From positions 992,001 to 1,056,000 of the forward strand of contig NZ_AP024484.1 of the NCBI RefSeq assembly GCF_017347605.1: 64,000 nucleotides of DNA. Reading direction: 5' to 3'. This document shows positions 49,326 to 64,000 of this stretch, piece by piece. The notes under the pieces are model-generated. The model did not search any database and had not been told where the DNA came from. It was given only the letters and a program-made list of their open reading frames with translations. The position numbers were made by a program, and so were the translations under genes. This DNA is from Prevotella herbatica (GTDB taxonomy: Bacteria; Bacteroidota; Bacteroidia; Bacteroidales; Bacteroidaceae). How positions within the stretch are numbered: the first letter of the stretch is position 1; each line of letters opens with the position of its first letter.

Positions 49326-49357
49326 CAAATATAAACAGGTTTATAATATAAACCAAA
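49326..49357 (-). promoter_or_regulatory. Promoter of DUF2141 operon with embedded operator
   Basis: On the minus strand, TTTG (49357-49354), a 20-nt spacer and TATATTTG (49333-49326) match the Bacteroidetes promoter. A 17-nt palindrome, GGTTTATAATATAAACC (49338-49354, 8-bp arms), fills the spacer, and a third TATAAAC half-site overlaps it (49330-49336). A repressor bound here would block sigma factor access. Confidence 0.8.
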
Positions 49358-49411
49358 TAATAATAAATAATTTAGTCTTATTTAACTATAACGGAAAATA
49401 TACTATACTCT

Positions 49412-49456
49412 AAAATAGTAAGGATCGAAACATTATTCTTCAATCCTTACTATTTT
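49412..49456 (-). terminator. Hairpin overlapping the kup stop codon
   Basis: 14-bp perfect stem (AAAATAGTAAGGAT at 49412-49425 with its complement at 49443-49456), 17-nt loop. The kup stop codon (49433-49435) lies in the loop, so the last seven or so codons form one arm. Confidence 0.7.
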
Positions 49457-51385
49457 TTGTTGACAGTTGCGGTTTATTATAAGCGGAACATTCTCTACAA
49501 CAACATTACTGGTATCCAAGCCCAACCAATGCTGCTCAGGAATTGCCATGTGACGAGCGAGAGCATATAGGTTCATAACGAACTGCTCAAATGCACTCAC
49601 ACTACTTGCTGGATAGAAAATACGATGAATGACTACAAAACAGAAGTCACCAAGTATGCCATGCTTACGCAATGACGGATATCCACTAGCAATGCTTACC
49701 TCCTGACGCTTGGTCATGTCATTTATTATCTGACGTAGGAACTGACTAACAAACGGTTGGACACGGAAGCCTATCTTAATACGGATATTAAAAACAGTAT
49801 CCTCAAGCAATGTATCTACTGTATATTCCAACGTCTGAGGTTCGTCAACCATATCAAGATGTATCAACCAATAATGGTCGGCACGCTTAGGTTGCTTCCG
49901 CAATATGGAATATATTAGTTTATCCTCAACTTCATCTTCCTTTTGTGCCCAGTTAATAAACACTAGGTTAGAGGCATATTTAGCAATGGTCGTATCCGCT
50001 TTCAAATCCTTTATTATAGGTAAGTAATCCTTTATCTTAACAAGTTTCAGATTACGCTGACGAGTCTTATAAGCCTTATACCATACCATCATTATAACGA
50101 AGAAGAAACTAGCTATGAGAATAGTAAACCAACCTCCACGCATGAATTTGGCTACATTTGCCAAAAGGAAGCAACTCTCTATTGCCATGAATACCACCAA
50201 AAAAGGTATGGCAAATATCCTCGTTACATTTCCATGCCACAGATATACACCGAGAAGGATTGTTGTCATCAACATAGTTATCGTTATAGACAATCCATAA
50301 GCTGCCTCCATATTATCTGAAGTCTGGAACAATAGCAACGTGAATACACAGAAACAAAAAAGGAAATTGTTTACCAACGGTATATATATCTGCCCCTTAA
50401 CATTCGTTGGGTGCTTAATCTTTAGACGTGGCCAGAAGTTTAGATTTATAGCCTCACTGAAGATGGTATAACAGCCACTTATAAGAGCCTGACTAGCTAT
50501 GACAGCCGCCATAGTAGCCATTACTATTGAAAAGACAAGAAAATCTTTTGGTATGATCGCATAAAAAGGATTTATTGTATTCATGTTATGACCTATCATA
50601 CTTATAGCCCAAGCACCTTGACCAAGATAATTGAGTATGAGCATCGCTTTAACATATATCCAACTAATGCGGATATTCTTGCGACCACAATGTCCAAGAT
50701 CTGAATAAAGAGCCTCAGCTCCAGTAGTACAAAGGAACACTGCACCAAGAATAAGACTAGTCTCTGGATATGCCACTAAAACATGAATAGCATAATATGG
50801 ATTAAAAGCTTTGAATATTGCTAAGTCATAATGAATATTCATTGAACCGACAATACCCAACATCAAGAACCAAAAAAACATTATTGGACCGAAAGAACGG
50901 CCGATAACACTTGTACCAAAGCGCTGTATCAAGAACAAAACAGAGATGATACCAATACAAATCGGCAGCACAGGTGTTGACGGATTGATAACCTCCAATC
51001 CCTCTATGGCAGATGTAACGGTAATAGCTGGCGTGATAATACCATCGGCAACAAGCGTAGCTGCACCGATAATGGCTACAACATAAAGACTTTTCCAACG
51101 GTATTTATGCAAAAGAGCATAAAGAGCCAAGATGCCTCCCTCTCCATGGTTGTCGGCACGAAGCGCAACAACAACATACTTTAGTGTAGTCTGGAGTGTT
51201 AAGGTCCAAATAATGCAAGAAACAGCACCTATAATGAAATTGGCATCGTAAGCAGGATTCGCCCTTATAATGGTTTTCATTACATAAAGTGGGGACGTTC
51301 CTATATCACCGAATACAATACCGAGAGTTACAAGTAGTCCCATCATTGTAAAGCGACTACTCAAACTGCTTTTACTATTATCCAT
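49433..51385 (-). CDS. kup: KUP-family potassium uptake protein
   Basis: Inner-membrane K+ importer of the KUP/HAK/KT family, 650 residues from ATG 51385. The longer frame adds 15 residues with no membrane or signal character. The family signature GIVFGDIGTSPLYVMKTI opens the first helix (about 21-38 from this start), followed by GGILALYALLHKYRW, LVADGIITPAITVTSAIEG, the remaining of about 12 helices, and a soluble C-terminal domain from about 450. Length is typical. Downstream regulation unknown; its stop codon lies in a hairpin. Confidence 0.95.
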   Translation of the reverse strand: MDNSKSSLSSRFTMMGLLVTLGIVFGDIGTSPLYVMKTIIRANPAYDANFIIGAVSCIIWTLTLQTTLKYVVVALRADNHGEGGILALYALLHKYRWKSLYVVAIIGAATLVADGIITPAITVTSAIEGLEVINPSTPVLPICIGIISVLFLIQRFGTSVIGRSFGPIMFFWFLMLGIVGSMNIHYDLAIFKAFNPYYAIHVLVAYPETSLILGAVFLCTTGAEALYSDLGHCGRKNIRISWIYVKAMLILNYLGQGAWAISMIGHNMNTINPFYAIIPKDFLVFSIVMATMAAVIASQALISGCYTIFSEAINLNFWPRLKIKHPTNVKGQIYIPLVNNFLFCFCVFTLLLFQTSDNMEAAYGLSITITMLMTTILLGVYLWHGNVTRIFAIPFLVVFMAIESCFLLANVAKFMRGGWFTILIASFFFVIMMVWYKAYKTRQRNLKLVKIKDYLPIIKDLKADTTIAKYASNLVFINWAQKEDEVEDKLIYSILRKQPKRADHYWLIHLDMVDEPQTLEYTVDTLLEDTVFNIRIKIGFRVQPFVSQFLRQIINDMTKRQEVSIASGYPSLRKHGILGDFCFVVIHRIFYPASSVSAFEQFVMNLYALARHMAIPEQHWLGLDTSNVVVENVPLIINRNCQQKIVRIEE

Positions 51386-51518
51386 ATTAATATCAAAATT
51401 ATGGCGCAAAGATAAGCTAATTCCCAACAAGTAAAAACTAACTGCAGTTAAATTTTCAATTTCAAAACATATATTAACACAAAACTGCCTGTTATATCAG
51501 CATATTATAGTCTGTTGA

Positions 51519-58354
<6,836 letters not shown>

Positions 58355-58368
58355 AGCTCTTCATCTTT

Positions 58369-61038
58369 TTAATAAAACAACCAATCTATCGCCTTATCTG
58401 TTCCAGACAGTCCGGCATCACGTTGCTGTATATTTTCTGACGTATATCCAAGAACCAAAAGAATACCTTTTGGCAACAATAAAGTATGACTTCCTGCATT
58501 GAAATCATATTTATGAAGATTTACCTGTGGCATACCGTCTATAAGTATTGCCGAGGTTATCATTGGTTCTGCCTGTCCATAGTCATTAGCTGTAGCGTCA
58601 ATCTCTAGTTTTGGAGCACTTGCATACTTCATCTGGTCGTCACGGAAATAACCTACAAGAAGATGTACAGGAGTATCACACTTAAATTCTATCTTTGTAG
58701 CACTATCACGCTGCTGTTTACTGTTCAGCACATAGGCATTCATACCCTTTAGCTCTGAAGCGAAATCAGTAACGACACTATCCATATCAGAGAACAGACG
58801 CACTCCCTTAGCAATCTTGACTGTTTTCACATCGTGCGGTAAAGTGACATTAGCTGGATGTAAAGGTTTTACAGCCATGGCAACAGTATGATATTTACCT
58901 TTTGAAATATCTTTGAGCATTGCTATATTCTTTTTCAGATTATTCAGTTCCAGTTGATACTGTGGTAACAGCTCCTGCCAATGCTTCATCTTTCCATTGT
59001 CACCTCCTATCGGAATACGACGTTGTGCAGTCTGCATTGAGTTGGCATATAGATATGTATCTTTAGTCAAATTAACAAGCTTTTTATAATGCATCACGCT
59101 CTTTTCCAACAATACCACTGCGGTATCAAGTTGGTTGATGTCTTTTCCCCATTTATAGTTTAACACATGCTGTGCTGCTTTAACCTTGAAACCAAACGAC
59201 CATGCAAACTCCTTATAACAGTGCATATCATTACGCAAGCGATTAAACTCATCTTTATGTTCTGTAACTTTATCAGCAACGGCATCAATCGCAGCAACAG
59301 CCTTGTCGCCATGAGCTTCAGTTTGGGCAACTATATCAAGAGGAAGTTCACCTATATGCGGTTCGTGTTTCCATTCCTTCTCAACATATTCTATAAGTTT
59401 CTCGCCCTCAGGTCCACAACTCTCATAGAATCCTGGGTATATAGTATATTTATAAGGATTAACCAACTGACTCATCATCATACCAAGAAGTAATGTCTGA
59501 CGATTTCCTTCTGTTATTCCAAAACGTCTTAACAACTTTGGAGCAATCTCTCCACTTTCATCATACGCCTTACGTATACTGTCAGCAACGCTCTTGTTGT
59601 CACTGCAATAATATGCTGACAGCACATCATCCCAATAATGTCCTTCCTCAATTACATTGCGTCTGCAGTTCCATGCATAACGTCCCCAAGTCTTATACCA
59701 CATCCAGTCACGATCCAATTGCCTTTCACGAAGTCCATCAGGCAACTTGTCGGCTGTATATGGCCAATCCCAATAACTAGCCTGAGGATAAAGATGCAAA
59801 GCGTTTGCATGGTGAACATCATGCATAGCCATAACAGCCTTTTGAACAAAAGACGGTGACGACCAACGCCAAGGTTCAAGATTGGCTAGTATATGAACAT
59901 TGCTTATATGCGTTGTTCCTAAAGCAGCTAAATCTGTATGTATCTTTGCCCAAGGTCCTCGTGGTTCGTATGTAGTGAGGGATTCACCATTGTATTTGTG
60001 CATTGTGTACAGATTCTTATATAGAGGAAGCGAAGCTTGCATTACAGCTTTACAATCTGTATCGTGGGCACGCAACAATATAGGCGGTTCATCATTACGT
60101 CCAAGAGCCTTTAATCCATCTTTCACTCCTGGTATAATAGTCTTCGTCATCCATTCCACATCATCGTCATAAGTATCCATCGCCTCACCAAGACATACAA
60201 GAAGTCCTACATTTGGATATTTCTGAATAAAGGCTGCTATACTTTTGCGTGTATAGTCACTTATCAATGGAGTTATAGGGCGATGTCTGTCTTGCGTTTT
60301 CAATCCATAATGGTCGGCAAAAGGCTTTGATAAGATAATATTATAAAACATTTGTATAACAAATATTCCCCTTTTGTCAGCTTCATGGGTAAGGAAAGAG
60401 TATATTTCTTCATTCTTTTTGAAGGTCTCTTCATCTACTTCTAAAGCAAAAGGATAGTCTTTGAGTTTCACCAATGAAGCAAAAGGATGACCATTCCATA
60501 AATACAATGAATTCATCTTGTTGTCTACAAGCATATCAAGATATTCTATCCATTGTTTTTTATCATAAAACCATGGAAAGTTTTCGGGTGTATATGGATA
60601 TTCATATACCTGATGTCCGGGGAGATATACGGTCTTTTGCAATCCTACACATGAACCACGCAAAACCATTTCTGGATTTTGCTGAATATTGCCTATGTTG
60701 AGATTATGATGCAGCGCTGCATACTCTGCAAGCTCATTACATCCATATATCACTCCTGAACCATCATATCCGTCAATAAAGATACGTTTTTTTGCAGAAG
60801 TGATTCTAAAACCTTCTTTCTTTAGTCCTGTAGTATCAGTTGCTAATCTGAGATATATTTTATAATCGTTTCCATGATTAGGAAAAGTATATCCCAATAC
60901 CGACAATTTCTTTTTGATATACTCGGCAGCATATTCCACTCTGGAATTTGCTTTAGAAGTGGTTACTATTTTAATAGAGTGCGCCTGTGAATAAGCACAC
61001 AACATAAGTATGATGAGTATAGTATTTAATCTTTTCAT
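58369..61038 (-). CDS. GH138-like alpha-D-galacturonidase candidate
   Basis: Exported 889-residue TIM-barrel glycosidase. Signal peptide 1-18 (ending SQAHS), then a GH67/GH20-type N-terminal domain (IKIVTTSKANSRVEYAAEYIKKKL). The barrel (about 120-560) is marked by YLDMLVDNKMNSLYLWNGHPF, VGLLVCLGEAMDTYDDD and ILANLEPWRW, and a C-terminal beta domain follows. Glu285 (LGEAM) and Glu352 (YNGES) are 67 apart, the spacing I recall for the catalytic pair Glu294/Glu361 of Bacteroides GH138, which removes alpha-galacturonate from RG-II chain A. The family call depends on that recollection and was not searched. Alternatives are GH67 or GH115 relatives. Confidence 0.65.
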   Translation of the reverse strand: MKRLNTILIILMLCAYSQAHSIKIVTTSKANSRVEYAAEYIKKKLSVLGYTFPNHGNDYKIYLRLATDTTGLKKEGFRITSAKKRIFIDGYDGSGVIYGCNELAEYAALHHNLNIGNIQQNPEMVLRGSCVGLQKTVYLPGHQVYEYPYTPENFPWFYDKKQWIEYLDMLVDNKMNSLYLWNGHPFASLVKLKDYPFALEVDEETFKKNEEIYSFLTHEADKRGIFVIQMFYNIILSKPFADHYGLKTQDRHRPITPLISDYTRKSIAAFIQKYPNVGLLVCLGEAMDTYDDDVEWMTKTIIPGVKDGLKALGRNDEPPILLRAHDTDCKAVMQASLPLYKNLYTMHKYNGESLTTYEPRGPWAKIHTDLAALGTTHISNVHILANLEPWRWSSPSFVQKAVMAMHDVHHANALHLYPQASYWDWPYTADKLPDGLRERQLDRDWMWYKTWGRYAWNCRRNVIEEGHYWDDVLSAYYCSDNKSVADSIRKAYDESGEIAPKLLRRFGITEGNRQTLLLGMMMSQLVNPYKYTIYPGFYESCGPEGEKLIEYVEKEWKHEPHIGELPLDIVAQTEAHGDKAVAAIDAVADKVTEHKDEFNRLRNDMHCYKEFAWSFGFKVKAAQHVLNYKWGKDINQLDTAVVLLEKSVMHYKKLVNLTKDTYLYANSMQTAQRRIPIGGDNGKMKHWQELLPQYQLELNNLKKNIAMLKDISKGKYHTVAMAVKPLHPANVTLPHDVKTVKIAKGVRLFSDMDSVVTDFASELKGMNAYVLNSKQQRDSATKIEFKCDTPVHLLVGYFRDDQMKYASAPKLEIDATANDYGQAEPMITSAILIDGMPQVNLHKYDFNAGSHTLLLPKGILLVLGYTSENIQQRDAGLSGTDKAIDWLFY

Positions 61039-61042
61039 AAAT

Positions 61043-64000
61043 TTATTTGAGCTTGCTCAAGTCTATTTTTTTATAAGCGATGAGTTGTCTTCTCCATGTA
61101 TATACACAATGCAGATTTCCGTCCTTTCCCTGAATTATTGCAGGGTATGAATACTGACTAACAGGACTGTCCTCAAGTGTTAGCACATGACGCCAATGAG
61201 TTCCGTCGTCGGATATTGCAATGCTTAAAGGAGTGCGTGGTCCTTTCTTTGTACTAGGTATGGTTTCAAAATCATTGTATATCAGAACATGACGACCGTC
61301 TTTAAGCGTAACGGCATCTGTTCCACTTTGATTATTCGGAACATCCGTCAAAGTAACTTTACTCCATGTATCTCCATTGTCTGAACTGAAAGATGTAGCC
61401 AACTTAGCGTTATGAGTACGCATAAGAACTTGTAGGCGACCGTCTTTAAGTTTTAATATAGATGGTTGTATACTATATATATATTCTGGTCCTTTTCCTT
61501 CTTTATATACTGGATTTGTCATATTGCTTGCCGTAACGACATCGTCAGTACGTGCAGTCTTTTCAGCATCTACAATTCCAACATATTTCCATTTACCTGT
61601 TTTTAAATCGAGTATTTCAACATGAAAGCGCCATCCGTTTTTCTCTGTGCTCGAACCGCATATCAGTCTGCCGTTAATCAATTCTGGCTTATTCTTCACA
61701 GGTCCGATGAATCCTTTAGGCAAAGGTTCTCTTTCTGTCCATGTCTTTCCACCGTCTCGTGACTTCACGAGCCAACCTGTCCAGTCGTCTACTGTAGCAC
61801 CGACTTTATAGAAAAGCCATATATCTCCGTCTGGCATTGTAAACAACACAGGGTTCCAACAAGCTTTGCGCTTCAATGTTCCAGACATTGCAACCTTACG
61901 ATACTTTATTGGTCCCGCAGAAGCTGGTGTTGTCTTTGCATCTACTCCTGCTAATTCAGCATCAGCCGTTCCCAACTGAAACACTCCGTCACCAGCCATT
62001 ATAGGAGCTTCCCATTTATCAGCACCCTTTGGTTTTCTGCTGACCCAGATACATACATCCGGATTACGTTCTTTTGTTCCACCAAAATATGATGCGACTA
62101 AATCACCGTTTTTTAGTTCTGTTATTGTTGAAGCATGAGCTTCTGGGAATGTAGCATTATCATATAGGAATTCATCTTTTATGATTGCTGTGTTGCGAGT
62201 TGGAATTTCGATATTAAAAGAATATCTACCCGATCCAACTTCCTCTGTTTTGCCATTTGGCATATATAGTGTAGCAGTTGTATTTACTGGTATTTCTACA
62301 TTCCAATGTAATTTCTGTAATGTCTTATCCCATTTACTCACAACTTTTCCGTATGGTGTTTCGTATGAAGCATTTACATTAAAGCAATTCTGTATATCGA
62401 AAGAAGGTTTCAAGATGATGTGTTTATATGCGACACTATTTCCAGACTGACTGATTCCTCCAAGATATTTATAACACCATGTCAGCAAGTCACCAAGCAA
62501 CATTACGTGGTTTCCAGAATTCATCTTTGCATCTGCCTTGTCACCATTCCATAGTTCCCAAATTGTCGTCGCTCCGTTTTCAGCCATATATCCCCAAGAA
62601 GGGTATGTCTTGTTGGTTGCTAAAAGATATGCAACATCTGAGAAACCATTGTCGGAAAGTGATCTTAAAAGCCAACTGATACCAATAACGCCACATGTGA
62701 CATGACCATCACCAACTGATATTATATTCGTAACTACATTTTTTACGACTTCTGCCTTTATGCTATCTGGAACAATACCAAAAGCTAAAGGAAGAAGATT
62801 TGCTGTTGCTGTGTTATTACCATAGAATACACTGTCTGGATATAATACATGTCCAGGACGTAGAGATGTACCACGCTTTACTGTAAGGAACTTATGATTG
62901 AACGCATCTGTCATTTCCTTGCGTTTACTCTCCCAAAGTTTGGCATCTTCGTTCATATTCTGCAACTTGGCAAACTTCTCCATAAGCTGCAAAATCCTTA
63001 CGCCGTAAGCTGTAGATATGAGTTGTCCATTTGTGTTGCGCGAAGGATCTTCACTATGTATGAGCTGTAATTTCTCTGGTGGGACACACCAATCGCCATA
63101 TTTATCCTTTGTTATTATTCCGTCTGTTTCATATTCATTCAGCATGTACATCAGCCATTTTTTGATCGAAGGATATGAATTAATTATCGGTTGCGAATTA
63201 CCATACTGTTCATACAGCATATCACATGCAAACGGAAAAACAGCAGGCCAAGTCATATTGTCTTCATAATAGTTCCAGAATGCTGGCGTTACATTAGACA
63301 TTGCTCCGTCATAGCGTACTCCATCACTTAAATCATGCATCCACTTGGCATAAAGACATTCGTTATCAAACAGGTAACTTTCGCCAAGACATCCCACAGT
63401 GCGATCACCCAACCATGGTTGACGCTCGTTTCTTTGTGGACAGTCTACTGGCATACCTTTATAATTACTTTTTATTCCCCAAAATGCATTATGGATGACC
63501 TTATTAAGAATTGTATCAGATGTTGTCAATTCGCCTGTTGCCTGCATATCGTCGCCAACAGTAAATGCAGTAAAATCTTCTTTCTTTGCTGTTGCCACAT
63601 TGCTTACTTCAGCATACCTGAAACCATGATATACAAAAGTTGGTTTCCATATATTTCCTTGTTCCTTACCATTGCATACATATATATCCGTGGAATTGGC
63701 ATTTCGCAGATTGGCGGTATAAATACTTCCGTCCTGATTAAGTTTCTCAGCATATCTCACCTTTATAGAATCACCTTTTTCTCCACGTGGAATGAATCCA
63801 ATCCAACCAGCCATATTCTGTCCGAAGTCGAGAATATACTTACCATTGACTTTCGTGATTGATATTGGATTTCCGTATCTTTGCTCCACCATACAAGGTG
63901 TCATCTGTGCACGCAGTTCACCTTCAGGCACGGCTGCTCTGATGGCATTTATCCATTTTGAATCATCATATCCAACAGTATTCCATCCAGACATTTCCAT
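61043..64000 (-). CDS. GH78 alpha-L-rhamnosidase fused to sialidase-type propeller, N-terminus cut
   Basis: The frame is open to the window edge, so the true start lies outside. About 1-600 of the visible part is GH78: N-terminal beta domain end, then DCPQRNERQPWLGD (about 182, with the acid Glu), CLYAKWMHDLSDGVRYDG, MAENGATTIWELWNGDK and a C-terminal beta domain. About 605-985 is a BNR/sialidase-like propeller with three Asp boxes (SRDGGKTW, SSDNGDTW, SDDGTHW) and opening PEAHASTITELKNGDLVASYFGG. The next gene begins 4 bases later. In RG-II, chain C is rhamnose on Kdo, a sialic-acid-like sugar, so the two domains could act in sequence. That is inference. Confidence 0.85.
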   Translation of the reverse strand: MEMSGWNTVGYDDSKWINAIRAAVPEGELRAQMTPCMVEQRYGNPISITKVNGKYILDFGQNMAGWIGFIPRGEKGDSIKVRYAEKLNQDGSIYTANLRNANSTDIYVCNGKEQGNIWKPTFVYHGFRYAEVSNVATAKKEDFTAFTVGDDMQATGELTTSDTILNKVIHNAFWGIKSNYKGMPVDCPQRNERQPWLGDRTVGCLGESYLFDNECLYAKWMHDLSDGVRYDGAMSNVTPAFWNYYEDNMTWPAVFPFACDMLYEQYGNSQPIINSYPSIKKWLMYMLNEYETDGIITKDKYGDWCVPPEKLQLIHSEDPSRNTNGQLISTAYGVRILQLMEKFAKLQNMNEDAKLWESKRKEMTDAFNHKFLTVKRGTSLRPGHVLYPDSVFYGNNTATANLLPLAFGIVPDSIKAEVVKNVVTNIISVGDGHVTCGVIGISWLLRSLSDNGFSDVAYLLATNKTYPSWGYMAENGATTIWELWNGDKADAKMNSGNHVMLLGDLLTWCYKYLGGISQSGNSVAYKHIILKPSFDIQNCFNVNASYETPYGKVVSKWDKTLQKLHWNVEIPVNTTATLYMPNGKTEEVGSGRYSFNIEIPTRNTAIIKDEFLYDNATFPEAHASTITELKNGDLVASYFGGTKERNPDVCIWVSRKPKGADKWEAPIMAGDGVFQLGTADAELAGVDAKTTPASAGPIKYRKVAMSGTLKRKACWNPVLFTMPDGDIWLFYKVGATVDDWTGWLVKSRDGGKTWTEREPLPKGFIGPVKNKPELINGRLICGSSTEKNGWRFHVEILDLKTGKWKYVGIVDAEKTARTDDVVTASNMTNPVYKEGKGPEYIYSIQPSILKLKDGRLQVLMRTHNAKLATSFSSDNGDTWSKVTLTDVPNNQSGTDAVTLKDGRHVLIYNDFETIPSTKKGPRTPLSIAISDDGTHWRHVLTLEDSPVSQYSYPAIIQGKDGNLHCVYTWRRQLIAYKKIDLSKLK

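Overview
The window looks like a chromosomal segment of a pectin-degrading member of the Bacteroidota, most likely a Prevotella/Segatella-type species. The reasons are SusC/SusD pairs, Sec or lipoprotein signals on nearly every glycan gene, the Bacteroidetes promoter form TTTG-N19/20-TAnnTTTG seen twice, AT-rich intergenic DNA, weak ribosome binding sites, and a possible type IX (T9SS) tail on one protein.

Layout. Positions 2-10440 hold a pectate-type locus: a PL1 pectate lyase cut by the left edge (+ strand), facing a minus-strand operon of a secreted isomerase-like TIM barrel, a surface beta-helix lipoprotein, SusC and SusD. A repeat-rich gap (10441-11898) precedes a plus-strand RHS operon (11899-20036): a small exported protein, two RHS shell proteins, a JAMM/JAB-like C-terminal toxin tip, and an overlapping exported immunity candidate. 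A 232-bp MITE-like insertion with an intact target duplication lies just downstream.

The stretch 33683 to 20864 (minus strand) is a tight five-gene operon: GH2, GH106, SGNH esterase, GH2, and a membrane-bound AraC regulator that lacks histidine kinase and receiver domains. Positions 33999-37053 (plus) hold a ferredoxin gene broken by one stop codon, a His-rich membrane protein, an ECF sigma factor and an ABC-2 exporter. Positions 37362-42599 carry an FKBP lipoprotein, a PhzF protein and a lone TonB-dependent receptor. A second repeat-rich gap (42600-44402) leads to an AAA-type ATPase with a clear promoter. The operon 49224 to 45690 (DUF2141 protein, outer-membrane barrel, membrane protein, winged-helix regulator) has operator palindromes placed in its promoter, and kup lies next to it.

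The right end, 64000 to 51519 (minus), is a second glycan operon: a GH78-sialidase fusion cut by the right edge, a GH138-like protein, a propeller-GH2-malectin fusion and a LacZ-type GH2. Read together with the GH106/GH2/esterase operon, this enzyme set fits side-chain dismantling of rhamnogalacturonan II better than RG-I: no PL9, PL11, GH28 or GH105 gene is visible. This is inference from families and architecture, not from measured activity.
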